Origin: Dendrolimus kikuchii
Lineage: Eukaryota > Arthropoda > Insecta > Lepidoptera > Lasiocampidae
Reading direction: 5' to 3'
NCBI GenBank assembly: GCA_019925095.2
Contig: CM034394.1
Location: forward strand, 6,212,272 to 6,276,271
Length of the DNA stretch: 64,000 nt
Within the stretch, counting starts at the first letter, position 1, and each line of letters starts with the position of its first letter. The notes beneath the pieces were generated by a model that saw nothing but the letters and a program-made list of their open reading frames with translations, had not been told where the DNA came from and did no database searches. Shown one piece after another: positions 54,790 through 64,000 of the stretch. The translations under genes were made by a program, and so were the position numbers.

Positions 54790-54978
54790 ATATATGAGGC
54801 ACTCGAGCATGGGTTGTTGGATCGTCTCATTGCCTCCACTGTCGCACACGCATGACGGGCTATTTTTTAGTTTAAATCGGTGTAAGTAGGCTGCGAACCC
54901 TCCGTGTCCGGTGTATGCTCGACACCAAGGTGGCGTTAACTTGACGTCCATGGCTATGGTGCAGGCGGTATTAGGCAT
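54790..54978 (-). pseudogene. R1-like LINE RNase H tail and zinc knuckle
   Basis: On the minus strand: MPNTACTIAMDVKLTPPWCR, then YTGHGGFAAYLHRFKL, then SCVCDSGGNETIQQPMLEC, then divergence. LTGHG.F..YLHRF...S..C.CD.G..ET..H.L.EC is the junction of RNase H and C-terminal zinc knuckle in R1-clade LINEs. Gln replaces the expected His (IQQPML). Non-functional fragment. Confidence 0.7.
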
Positions 54979-55917
54979 TACATTTAGCCTCCCCCGTATC
55001 CATGACCCAAGCGGGTGTCGAAAGAAAAAGTATTCCTCCTATGGTAACAAAAAAAAGTCTTACACAGTGCTATATTTTAGGGGAATCCTGCCGATGCGAT
55101 TGATTCAAGTAACATAATGGTCGACGCAGATAAGTATTATTTCGGAGTTTCTGAAAGCATGCCCCGATGTTTTATATACCTACTAATTATATATTATGGT
55201 TGGTTACGTTGTCCCGAATTTCGATTGGCCACGCGTAAGTACGGTCACGCGAAAGGTCACTTAAGATTTTTGTTCTATTCCACTTTGGGCTGACACATTT
55301 AACAACGTTATATATTAGAAATTGTATTTATGCCATCTAATTTGTACATATTATATTATTTTTAATGTTTAGTGTTAATTTGTTTATATAATTTCTTTGG
55401 GATTAGTTTATAAAAGTTATAATTTCGAATGTAAATATTGATGTACTTAAAAATGTTATCTAATCATTGTGTTATTACAATATGATTTAAATGTAAATCG
55501 AACTTAATTTTTAATTAGGAAATTATGAAAATCTTTTTTCTATAGTTTGCTAGCCTTTGAAATTAATTTAATACACAATTGTTATTTTATACTACTACAA
55601 TCAAAAGTCTATATACACTTACCTATTTAAAAAAATTGCTTACTATGAAAATATAGCCTTCAAAATATGAGTTTTGGTCATTAAGGACAATCCTGTTGTT
55701 TACAATGTCATTTTACTGAACTCATTCTGTAAAAAAATTGTTGTAATCCACTTATGTCTCATTGTTAAATTTACAAACATCGCTATTCTTACAGTTTGCA
55801 CCGAAACTATAGAGTTGTCAATGACAATAGCATATTATGTGGTATGCTATTCTTCAAAATTAACTAACAGTGAAATTAACATGATGAATCAACAAAATCT
55901 TAAGTTTTAATTTAAAC
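54979..55917. other. AT-rich spacer
   Basis: A 78-codon plus frame at 55674-55910 has no motif. No repeat family recognised. Confidence 0.35.
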
Positions 55918-55992
55918 AGTTTTTTTCGAAGCTGGCAAATGGGCAGGCCTAGCTCATAAAAAGTGGTCACCGTCGCCTATAGGCGTTTGAAC
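55918..55992 (-). mobile_element. Family A remnant
   Basis: GGGCAGGCCTAGCTCATAAAAAGTGGTCACCGTCGCCTATAGGCG, the tail-proximal third only. Confidence 0.5.
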
Positions 55993-56060
55993 TTTATACG
56001 TGTGGGGTTGTGAATATTTCTGAACGTCTTTTGCATAGAGTATGTAGTTGAAAAAAGTGT

Positions 56061-56286
56061 AGTGGATGGATGCAAAGGTCGTGGTAGGCCACGACACACC
56101 TTCCATGATCAAATTGATCGTGTACTAGCAGAAGGTGATGTCAGGAGCCTTAAGAACAGACGAGCGTGCATGACAAGAGTTATGAATGTCAAAGAAGCAA
56201 GTGAGGTGTGTAAGAATAAGCCTAAATGGCGCTCTGTTGTTCGTGCCTACCCCGCAAGGGAACTGGCGTGAAGTTATGTATGTATG
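56061..56286 (+). mobile_element. 5'-truncated RTE-clade LINE end
   Basis: Starts at VDGCKGRGRPRHTF and is open to RAYPARELA, TGA 56269-56271, then (TATG)n. The left flank TATGTAGTTGAAAAAAGTGT (56041-56060) and right flank TATGTAGTTGAAAGTGT (56287-56303) are a target duplication differing by a 3-nt indel. Confidence 0.9.
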
Positions 56287-56303
56287 TATGTAGTTGAAAG
56301 TGT

Positions 56304-56496
56304 TTCCGAACGATGTATGAGCAAGAAAGATAGATTTACTGCAGTACATCTACTTCGGCACATGTGGAATGTGGGCGATGGCCCGAGCAGTGACATGCAG
56401 AAAAAGGGAAGAGGCGAAACAAAATGGCCGCAGTACATCTTACGCGCACCAAGCCCTACACCGTTTTCTATGAATGCGTGCGTTTACACGTATTTT
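56304..56496. other. unassigned stretch
   Basis: Slightly GC-richer text without motif; a 75-codon frame spans it. Confidence 0.25.
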
Positions 56497-56790
56497 GTTT
56501 TAATTGCATGAGAGACAGACAGACGGCCGACCTAATAGTAAGCGAGTACCATCGCCTATGGACACTTGCAACACCAAAGACATTACAAATGCGCTTTTGA
56601 GGGAATCTGGAACCTAACCACTAATGCCGAAACACAACTCAAGCGTATTATGGTGGTATACTCTAGACCAGGCGTGGTAGCCATCCAGATGAGTAGATAC
56701 CCTACCACGTAGCTGTGGGTTGTATTGCCGCCTCTTACGACAGCCTGGCCGGCCGCAGGAAATTGTATTCTGTCTCCGTTCCTGCACGGA
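56497..56790 (-). mobile_element. Family A element, diverged full-length copy
   Basis: ATTGCATGAGAGACAGACAG to CTCCGTTCCTGCACGGA. It sits between two opposed RTE ends. Confidence 0.85.
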
Positions 56791-56941
56791 ATATAACGTA
56801 TTCCATATTTTACCATATTACAATATAAAAGAATTATTTCATCGGTCACAGGCAGTGATGGAAAAAAGGTCAACAGACGATTGAACAGGAGTGGGGGTTG
56901 AAAGATGATACTAGACGAAGGACGGCGGTATAATTAATTAT

Positions 56942-57144
56942 ACATACATACATAACTTCACGCCAGTGAAGCCTTGCAGGATAGGCACGAACAACAGAGC
57001 GCCATTTAGGCTTATTCTTACACACCTCACTTGCTTCTTTGACATTCATAACTCTTGTCATGCACGCTCGTCTGTTCTTAAGGCTCCTGACATCACCTTC
57101 TGCTAGTACACGATCAATTTGATCATGGAAGGTGTCTCGTGGCC
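56942..57144 (-). mobile_element. 5'-truncated RTE-clade LINE end with 12-bp target duplication
   Basis: (CATA)3 tail, then reverse of the C-terminal ~60 codons up to GGAAGGTGTCTCGTGGCC. ATAATTAATTAT at 56930-56941 and 57145-57156 is identical on both sides. A small insertion (GTGAAGCC) lies near the stop. Confidence 0.93.
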
Positions 57145-57156
57145 ATAATTAATTAT

Positions 57157-58214
57157 AAGAATATAAATAGTAAAAATGTTTTAATCGAAGATGTTGTAAG
57201 TTTTAGAATGTTTTAAGAAGTTGTAATATAAAAAGATTAAAGTTTCAGCTCTAGTTAATTCAACACCACATAAAATATACTAATATGTATATTTTTAAAT
57301 ATAACTGGTTGTGTACGGAATAAACCATGTTTTTTCACCATTCGCTCCGCGGTGGAACCCGCGTTTCCACCAAGCACATTTTATGGAATTCCTTCGACAT
57401 GGCATCCGACCATTATATCGGCTGATTGCCACGGATTTGCTGGGCTACGCCACGCCGCTAAGGTGCTACACCGTAGACGCAATGCGTGTATAGGAGCTAC
57501 GATGACCTCGATATTTGTGGGAAGCTAAAGAATTTTCACACATTTAGTAAATAAGTACGCAGCAATCTAGTAATTCAATTGCTTATCTATATAAAAATGT
57601 ACAGGTATGTACTTTTTTATGGGACTAGTAAGAGTTTAAGTTTAAGCAATCTACGTACGTAATAAAATCTGCCAATATAGAAAACAAACCAAAACAAACA
57701 ACATATTTTTGTATATACTCGTAGGTTAAATTCTTCAAGTTCAGGGCCAAATCCTAAACTATGCTAAATAGCGAAAAACACTAAAAGGACTTTCGTAGCT
57801 GTCGAAAATACTATATATTTATTCACGTAATCGATTTAAATAGGCTTGCAATGTACGTCACAAGATGGCGTTGTTCGTTTTTGAAGCATACAATGGTTTG
57901 ATGATTTCCGCTTCTTTGGACTTAGGATTTTGTTCCTTTAATAGGTTCGCTTCTTGTGGTCACGACGGTGGCAATATAAGTTTCATAACAAGTGGGTCCG
58001 TTCGTTTTGTTTGTTGTGTACGTAAGTAAATTCAACAGTAGCCGATTTTGACGAAAACTAGGGGGAGGAGTCTTAAATTTCGTAACGTCACATTTCAAAA
58101 TCTAACATATTTAAGCTTTAAAACACGACAATTGTGCTATTAACGACAAACTTCAAAACTATTTTCAACTATCCGTATGAGCAGTGTTTAAATTATTAAA
58201 AATAATTTAAATGG
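57157..58214. other. mostly unassigned
   Basis: 57330-57500 is a GC-richer patch (TCCGCGGTGGAACCCGCG, GGGCTACGCCACGCCGC) of unknown origin. 58020-58120 (TTTTGACGAAAACTAGGGGGAGGAG, CGTAACGTCACATTTC) looks like the outer part of family W. Confidence 0.3.
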
Positions 58215-58395
58215 AAATATTATAACTAATTACGAAACTGCTGTTCTCGTTTTATAATATCTAGGTGTAAAATTGCAAAATGTAATATCACACTAAGGAG
58301 GGAGGAATCTCACGAATGTGACCAGCTGTGACAACAACGGGGGAAGGCTGAAAACTCATGAAATTCGTCTGACGTAATTTCTGTATGACCCCTAA
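58215..58395 (+). repeat. Family W repeat
   Basis: AACTAATTACGAAACTGCTGTTC, ATATCACACTAAGGAGG and GACGTAATTTCTGTATGACCCC. Reverse partner at 39715-39905. Confidence 0.5.
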
Positions 58396-59184
58396 TATAC
58401 AACAGTAGGCAAACTGGAAGCCAGTCTCCGGATAGCAAGTAATTGTTGTCGCCCATAGACTACAGCAAAATTAAAATACCCAATATGTTGCCTATCTTGT
58501 TGAGGCTAAATATCAGTTTACATCTTTACTAGACACCATATTGTAAAGCTTGGGAAAAATTGTTGAAGAGAATTCGTTTCACAGCTTGCACACGTATGAA
58601 ATAAAGGGCGAAGCGCCACATACTGCATGACTTTCGAGATAATATTTCGTAATATCGGTGTACTAAAACTATTATCTACCTACTCAGTTGCTTATATGTT
58701 CAATATACAAAAAAGTTATTTGATTTCATACGGGACTTAAACGATTGAACGTCTATCCCAAAAGTGAGTTCATTTACAAAACATTAAAACTCACTCACAT
58801 GTTTACAACAACGGGAGCTTGACTTTCTATGAATAAATTAATATACGTGTTAGTTCGTTTATCATACAAATTGAAGTCAATGTAACAAATATGTATAATA
58901 CAAACTAGGTATATTTTGCGTTTTCGCCCTCAGGACATTGTAACAGTGTTTTTTTAGATTATTTATTTATACTAGTGGTCGCTCATTAGTCGAAATTCGA
59001 CCATAATTAATTTAAATTATGAGTTTGAACATTATTAAGGGCCGCTTGCATAACGTTGGTTAAATTTTTTTAAGGAACACAAAACGCATTTAACAACCTT
59101 AAATACAATTAGCGTCCTGCACAACGCAAAAATTGCCGCTAAATATGTTTAAGAAACTGTCAATACGTTTTGTTTAAAACGTAT
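58396..59184. other. noncoding spacer with a transposon-end-like patch
   Basis: 59037-59075 (AAGGGCCGCTTGCATAACG) resembles a DNA-transposon terminus but no partner is present. AATACGTTTTGTTTAAAACGTATT at 59162-59185 is a 10-bp palindrome directly at the LTR-2 insertion point. Confidence 0.35.
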
Positions 59185-59608
59185 TGTTACGACCGCCAAA
59201 GACCAATTGACACCTTTCCGCATTTGGATTTCTTTTGTTTACTTTGTGTTTAAAATTTGTAATTAGCAAAACAGCCTATTGTGTATCTTTTATGGCAGTC
59301 ACTAGCCAGGTGTGTCGAACTGATTCGAAGAAATTCGGTTGGGCAGACATATTGTATCGGTGCAGTATAAAGCAATGGCCCAATGGAGAGATCGGCAATC
59401 AAGCGATAACCACAAGCGTGGCAAGACGTGTGTACATTCGATAATCTATATAACGACGGACTGTGCGCGTGTTATTGAATCGTGCATTACGTTTGTACTG
59501 GTTGTGTTCAGTTATATTTGTGCCTGTGTTATACGTGTTTGTATGGTTCTAAATAAACTATATAATAAGTCCAACGGAATTTTAATTCGAGTCCCGTAAC
59601 TCGTAACA
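59185..59608 (+). mobile_element. Solo LTR-2 with perfect ends and 4-bp target duplication
   Basis: TGTTACGACC at the left and CTCGTAACA at the right: the outer eight bases are perfect inverted repeats (TGTTACGA/TCGTAACA). GTAT lies on both sides (59181-59184, 59609-59612). AATAAA at about 59551 is placed as a polyadenylation signal. 424 bp, no internal region. See 35995-36452. Confidence 0.92.
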
Positions 59609-59644
59609 GTATTTAGGCAGTTTAATGTGATTAACTAATTTTAT

Positions 59645-59815
59645 TTTAAGGTAAAGGCTAAGGTACACCACAACACACATATGATTGAATAAATTTCACA
59701 CACAAAAACAAAAATTACCAAGAAGCGTGTATAAATACTTAAAACTTTCTTCAAAATTAAGTTATAAAAAAGGGTGCCGAACTCGAGTCCGTAGAAATGT
59801 TTATAAAAAAATTTT
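59645..59815. repeat. Family N repeat
   Basis: AAGGTACACCACAACAC, AGAAGCGTGTATAAATAC and AAAAAAGGGTGCCGAACTCG. See 23560-23870. Confidence 0.5.
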
Positions 59816-59862
59816 AAAGGCCATCGTTATGCAAGCGGCTCTAAGGTTCTGTTGTTAAAGAC

Positions 59863-60133
59863 TTTTTTTTTAAGTTTAAGGCTTGGCAACTAGGCCTTTA
59901 AGCCAGACGCCGTTGTATTGTAGGCTACAATCGACGTCATTCAACGGAGTTCTTGTGAAAACTCGAAAGGCCACATTTGGCTATTTAGTTCACATTTCTC
60001 GCAAAAACACATAAGTACTACTCAAAAACTATCAATATCCTACAACTATTGTTCATTTTAGAGTAATTTTACACATTTTTAGAAAATAAAACTGCACAGC
60101 ACAACGTCCCCTTACAGTTCCCGCCAAAAACTC
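59863..60133 (-). mobile_element. Family B poly(A) retroposon with 12-bp target duplication
   Basis: Sense strand (minus) runs GAGTTTTTGGCGGGAACTG to CCAAGCCTTAAACTTAAAAAAAAA, 271 bp. GTTGTTAAAGAC is repeated exactly at 59851-59862 and 60134-60145. It is clearly the same element as 7233-7561 (shared GTTGTAGGATATTGATAG, GGCTTAAAGGCCTAG). Poly(A) plus long duplication means LINE-mediated insertion. Confidence 0.9.
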
Positions 60134-60179
60134 GTTGTTAAAGACCAATACTTCTATAATCACAGATTTCGCCAAGGCT

Positions 60180-60430
60180 ACACTGTTAATTTGAGTTTAA
60201 CAATAAACAAATGAGTATATATGCGTGTGTGTCAAATACAGGGTGGTGTTTGTAATGTTTTTTTTTATTGATTTAATGTATTCTTTATGCATAATTTATA
60301 AAAGATATTAGCATTTTGCACTCCTTCTATATATAAACCATAAGTGTGTGAAATTTCATATTCCTCCGTCCACGCAATTTTTGTAAAAAGGTGTGCAAAG
60401 TTTTTGCTTCATGTATTAATATAATGATAT
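60180..60430. repeat. Family S repeat, reverse copy
   Basis: GTCAAATACAGGGTGGTG, ATAAGTGTGTGAAATTTC, AAAGTTTTTGCTTCATG. See 25930-26155. Confidence 0.6.
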
Positions 60431-60635
60431 ACCTAATTATTTAGTTTAAAGTATAAATACATATGATAATACATTATTTATTAGAAAAAAAAAATATTTC
60501 AAGGCAAACAACCATATTGTTAATTCCTTGAAAATTATTGTCTCTTCCTTTTTTTACATTCAAACATTTATGGAAACTATCTATCTATGTAGTGACTAAG
60601 TGACTAATTAGTCTTTCTAAAGTAATAGTGATACC

Positions 60636-60775
60636 AGCAGACGTTGTCCTACCCTAAAAAATATGATTTAGAACACCTACCGGGTCCAATTGTAAATCTA
60701 TTATTTTCATCAAAATCGGTCCAACCGTTTAGGAGTTCAGTGACACACGAACAGAAGAATTGTATATATATAAAT
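60636..60775 (-). mobile_element. Family C retroposon, short reverse copy
   Basis: CAGCAGACGTTGTCCTACCC, ACCTACCGGGTCCAATTG, ATCGGTCCAACCGTTTAGG, GTATATATATAAATA. Confidence 0.6.
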
Positions 60776-60794
60776 AACAATCTGTGTTTACATT

Positions 60795-60900
60795 CACAGT
60801 TGGATACAGTAGGTGGTCTGAGTAAGTAAACTCGGCACCAGAGTGGTCCGTTGTATCTTACCCATAACACAAGCGTAACTTGCTCATTTTAATATACAAT
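60795..60900 (+). mobile_element. tRNA-derived SINE, type 2, body fragment
   Basis: GAGTGGTCCGTTGTATCTTACCCATAACACAAGCG is the reverse complement of body text in 19468-19694. Head not present. Confidence 0.5.
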
Positions 60901-61009
60901 GCACGTGTTTATCTGCCAATTATTTATTTATAGAACATTATCTATAACTTGAAAGTAATTCTATTATAAGGATTTCTATTACACTCTGTTAACTGTCACT
61001 CATTTAAAT

Positions 61010-61764
61010 CAGGGATTCCCAAAGTTGTAGATATCGACACTTTGGGGTCGAAATCGGTTTTCCAGGGGTTGCTATAAACGAAAACTGAATTTGGGGGTCG
61101 GCGAGCCCTAAAAATCGACCCTATTAATTAACACCCGTATAAAGCCTTGAACCTGTTGAGACTTCGGTTGTGCTTTGGTGGACTGTATATTGATGATTGA
61201 AGAACGATTTACGTAGACATATATATTTTTTACACCACTGGTATTACAAATTAATATATTATAAAATAATTATTACGAGGTAAGCAACGCATCGGCTCCC
61301 TTAGTGTTGCAGATGTCCATGGGCGACGGTAGCCACTTGCCATCCAGTGGAGCCGTCTGCCAGTATGCCTATCAGCAAACATAAAAAAATGAATATACTG
61401 CGCGCGCATTGACGTATGAGGAACGTTCGAGTCTTGATAGTAAGTGACGTGTGATGTGTGAAATCGGACGATGCACCGCGCCAACCGGTCCAGTTGCTGG
61501 CTGCAGTCGTAACATCTAGTTCTTATTTGAAACTTTCAAGATACTGTATATAAGTTGTGTAAAGTGTACCAACTTGTTAGAATAAAGGCTAATTTTAGTA
61601 GGAAGTATCATTATTGTACTTTTAGAAAACTCTGTAAGTATTTTGGAACAATACGAAAAAAAGCTAGAGATAAGATTTTTTAAAGTAATTTGACTATGGG
61701 AGTCAGAGGTATCAGTTTATTTTCGAAAAGAGGCCCCTTGCCCAAAATAGTTTGGGAATCTCTG
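61010..61764. mobile_element. hAT non-autonomous transposon, complete
   Basis: CAGGGATTCCCAAA at the left and TTTGGGAATCTCTG at the right are 13-of-14 inverted repeats of hAT type. ATTTAAAT is duplicated exactly (61002-61009, 61765-61772), the 8-bp length diagnostic of hAT. The interior (755 bp) has no transposase frame and includes a nested family A remnant. GGGGTCGAAATCGG and GGGGGTCGGCGAGCCC are internal GC-richer words near the left end. Confidence 0.95.
61287..61390 (+). mobile_element. Family A remnant nested in the hAT element
   Basis: CGGCTCCCTTAGTGTTGCAG, CCATGGGCGACGGTAGCC, CCAGTGGAGCCGTCTGCC, ending CATAAAAAAATG. 5'-truncated and diverged. Confidence 0.7.
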
Positions 61765-61772
61765 ATTTAAAT

Positions 61773-62189
61773 GGTAACAAAACATTATAAACTGTTTCCC
61801 TTCAATAAAAAGTAACTGTAAATACAAAATGTCGGTAGGGTGATTGCGTGCTACTAACTGTTTGAAGGTAGTTCAATGACCTGTAATATCTTGGCGTGAT
61901 AGGAAAATTGCTGCTCAGGCCTCAAGGCATTTACAACGCCCAGGTAATAAGCTAACAATAAGCCGCGGTGTCTACTTCGGTCAAAGAACCATGTTGATGC
62001 TCTCACAATGGAACCAATAATGAAAAATTTGTACATTTTATAAGATACCGTAGCCAGTTTGGCAAGAAAGAAATTTAATTTTACCTCATTTTAATATTAC
62101 ATAAAATTATTTGAGTTAGGCATGTTGCTGAAGAGTTTCTTACGCCGCTTCTTCTCTTCACACCATAACATATTGCAATGCGATGGTAA
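61773..62189. other. noncoding spacer
   Basis: A 60-codon minus frame (61854-62036) has no motif. GAGTTTCTTACGCCGCTTCTTC at 62132 is a phrase often seen in lepidopteran repeats but no element is delimited. Confidence 0.3.
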
Positions 62190-62440
62190 ATTAAATTAGG
62201 CTCTCATAGACTAAATAATAATCACAAACAAAAATTAATTAACAAGTTCGCGGTAGGCTAAATAAAACTTTAACAATTCTCACTGACACTAGTCATCTTT
62301 GTGTTCCGTGATTACGGCTAAAATTGGTCGAAACGTCGGAATGATAAAAATTAAATAAAGTACCCCGCTTAAAACGTAGTTTTATTATGTTTTCTAGTCG
62401 CGAAAACTTAAGAAAATACCAAGAAAGAAATCCTCATGTA
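62190..62440 (-). mobile_element. Family L element, reverse
   Basis: TTAGGCTCTCATAGACTAAAT, AACAAGTTCGCGGTAGGCTAAAT, CGTGATTACGGC, AAAACGTAGTTTTATTATG and TCTAGTCGCGAAAACTTAAG mirror 49584-49815. Confidence 0.7.
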
Positions 62441-62540
62441 ATTGTCATATCCATCCATGTTCTGCCTTTGTATGTATGTCACAGATATTTTTATTACGAA
62501 ATACTACGTCTACATAGATGAAATTTAGTAGAAATATAAT

Positions 62541-62582
62541 ATTTTTTTATTGTGATGCTAGCATTCAGGCAGATGGCCTATT
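62541..62582 (-). mobile_element. Family A tail remnant
   Basis: T-run, ATTGTGATGCTAGCATTCAGGCAGATGGCC. Only 40 bp. Confidence 0.45.
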
Positions 62583-63184
62583 TAAGGGGACGTACCCATA
62601 CTACATGAACCATTCAGAGGGGTGGGAGGTCTTCAAAATACGACCCTCGATTACAGGGGCGCGGGGGGCTTAGGTTTTTAGGTTTTCGTCACGTAATCAA
62701 TAAATATCCTCTAGGGTAATGTCGCGGTTTTTTAGCTATATCCAAATGCTACGGACGTAGTTATCCATTGCACTAATATAAACCCCAGAGGTTTTCTATG
62801 CTATGTAGAATTCAATAAGTTGTAATCATTTTGTTGACTCGTTAAATAAATAAATAAATAATAATAAAAATATGCCGCGCAGCGTTTAAAGCTTTTTAAA
62901 TGGCGAGTGACTCTAATTATATTTTTTAAACTTTCTGTTTGCATAAAAATGATTTAATATCATACGTGACAACCACGTCAAAACTAGAAGGGGAGAGGTA
63001 TTTTTAATGGGGTCACGTAGTTTGGCTGCTCTCCCTAATGATGTTGCACACAAATAATGTAATAATAATGAAACTTGTAATTGGTAAAATAATGGAATTT
63101 ATTGTGGACATACGCGTCGTCCTGCAACTATGTAAGAATAAATGTATTGCATAGACTAATAAAAATATATATACAAAAGAGATT
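62583..63184. other. unassigned, transposon-like GC-rich words
   Basis: 62587-62700 (GGGGACGTACCCATACTACATG, GGGGTGGGAGGTC, GGCGCGGGGGGC) and 62995-63045 (GGGGAGAGG, GGGGTCACGTAGTTTGG) read like the two halves of a DNA transposon, but no matching ends were found. Confidence 0.3.
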
Positions 63185-63240
63185 GTTATGTGCTGGCCTA
63201 GTGCATAGTGGTCATCGTCGCCTATAGACGTTTACAGTAA
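63185..63240 (-). mobile_element. Family A remnant
   Basis: GTGCTGGCCTAGTGCATAGTGGTCATCGTCGCCTATAGACG, most similar to the remnant at 55918. Confidence 0.45.
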
Positions 63241-63282
63241 TAGGGTCGAAGCCAACGCGTTGACAGCCTTTTGACAAGATAG

Positions 63283-63560
63283 AGGGGATGGCATAAGAGG
63301 GCTGGGACAGGAGGGGTGGGACACGATGGATGGAAGAGGAGGGATGGAACAGGAGGCATGGGACAGGAGTGATGGCTTGGAAGGGATGGAGCAGGAAGGA
63401 TGGGACAGGACGGCTGGAGCAGGAAGGATGGGATGGGAGAGGAGAGATGGGGCAGGAGGGATGGAGCAAAAAGGATGTGACAGGAGGGGTGGGATAGGAG
63501 CGATGGGACAGGAGGGATGTATCGGGAAGAATGGTACAAGAGGGATGGATATGGGGATAA
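63283..63560. repeat. purine-rich minisatellite, ~14-15 bp units
   Basis: About 18 degenerate units around GGGACAGGAGGGATG. The plus strand is nearly all purine plus T at one position, so the minus strand is pyrimidine-rich. A 170-codon minus frame rich in Pro, Ser and His (63212-63724) is a translation of this repeat and not a gene. Confidence 0.9.
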
Positions 63561-63649
63561 GATAGAGTAATAGAATATGGAATAGAGAAAATGGGGTAGA
63601 GGGAGGGGAAAGTAGGACTCTCAGTCATCCTACGAAACGCACTTAGCTC

Positions 63650-63800
63650 AAGGCTAACCGTTTCGCTTCGATATTCTGTAAGAGAGTAGGTAGTATCACA
63701 ACGAGTTAGCCCGGCCTGCTGCAATCAGAATAGTGATTCCAATAAAGCCCTACCACGCCAATATATGTAAATACTGCCATCTATAACACGTGCTAATATA
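63650..63800 (+). repeat. Family O repeat, second copy
   Basis: CCGTTTCGCTTCGATATTCTGTAAGAG, CTGCAATCAGAATAGTGATTCC, ending AACACGTGCTAATA. See 48290-48445. Confidence 0.55.
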
Positions 63801-63882
63801 AATTATATGTCAGGTAAATAATATGGCATGTTCGGTAGCAACACTTCATTGAGTCTGGAGTGCAGCAGATTAGCCATTATCG

Positions 63883-64000
63883 TTGACTAGATGTACCCGC
63901 GACTTTGTTCGCGTGAAATATTTTTTCGCGGAGCCTTAAAATAAAAGTAAAAAAACGTAAACTAAGTTACTACTTATAACATCAGCTACCTGCCAGTGAA
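63883..64000 (-). mobile_element. Family C retroposon, cut by window edge
   Basis: CTAGATGTACCCGCGACTTTG at its outer end; ACTTATAACATCAGCTACCTGCC matches 7780-7815 in reverse. Confidence 0.7.

Noticed and set aside
63212..63724. 170-codon Pro/Ser-rich minus-strand frame
   Set aside because: It is the translation of the purine-rich minisatellite; periodic composition, no homologous domain.

Overview
The window looks like lepidopteran (moth or butterfly) nuclear DNA: AT-rich, intron-free in appearance, and made almost wholly of degraded interspersed repeats. The reasons are 5'-truncated RTE-clade LINE ends with (ATGT)n tails and 8-15 bp target-site duplications (TSDs), R1-like and Jockey/CR1-like LINE C-termini, tRNA-derived SINEs, hAT and TA-flanked MITEs, and short retroposons ending in CTAGT. 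No rRNA, functional tRNA, CRISPR, operon or intact host gene could be supported. The longest open frames are antisense shadows of retrotransposons or translations of low-complexity DNA.

Family names used below. A: ~305 bp SINE-like element, CCGTGCAGGAACGG at one end and CTGCAATAAAAAA at the other, about 20 copies. B: ~270-330 bp poly(A) retroposon. C: elements ending ...GTCGCGGG..AGCTAGT (subfamily C2 ends AAGTTTGCCGGGTCAGCTAGT-like). D: TA-flanked MITE. K: element with GAAGTGAAACTTC near both ends. L: element with ~65 bp inverted repeats. G, N, O, P, Q, S, U, W: further families seen only as two or more matching copies. LTR-1 and LTR-2: solo LTRs. RTE: LINE C-terminal ends.

Layout. 1-9 kb: R1-like LINE end, family C, two copies of MITE D in inverted orientation (the second carries two nested insertions whose empty sites survive in the first), a small MITE, a hAT-type element, an RTE end. 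9-20 kb: K, G, A and Q copies, a GC-rich possible LTR fragment with a 58-bp tandem repeat, an RTE copy with internal deletion, two tRNA-type SINEs. 20-34 kb: a decayed LINE C-terminus, GC-rich mobile-element debris, a Jockey/CR1-like C-terminus, a twice-deleted RTE, a run of four C elements. 34-44 kb: an inverted pair of A copies, solo LTR-2, an RTE end with a 12-bp TSD, and solo LTR-1 bearing three nested insertions. 44-52 kb: K/L/LTR-1 nested insertions and a CpG-rich stretch near 47.9-48.05 kb, the best (still weak) candidate for a host promoter or first exon. 52-64 kb: A copies, R1-like RNase H tail, two RTE ends, solo LTR-2, retroposon B, a complete hAT element with an 8-bp TSD, and a purine-rich minisatellite.

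The genes do not form a pathway; what can be read is an insertion history. Perfect TSDs, nested insertions with matching empty sites and opposed copies give a relative order of transposition events. I did not find a convincing undescribed biological system; the strongest leads are the unnamed repeat families and the two possible coding islands (4442-4669 minus, 30859-31197 plus).
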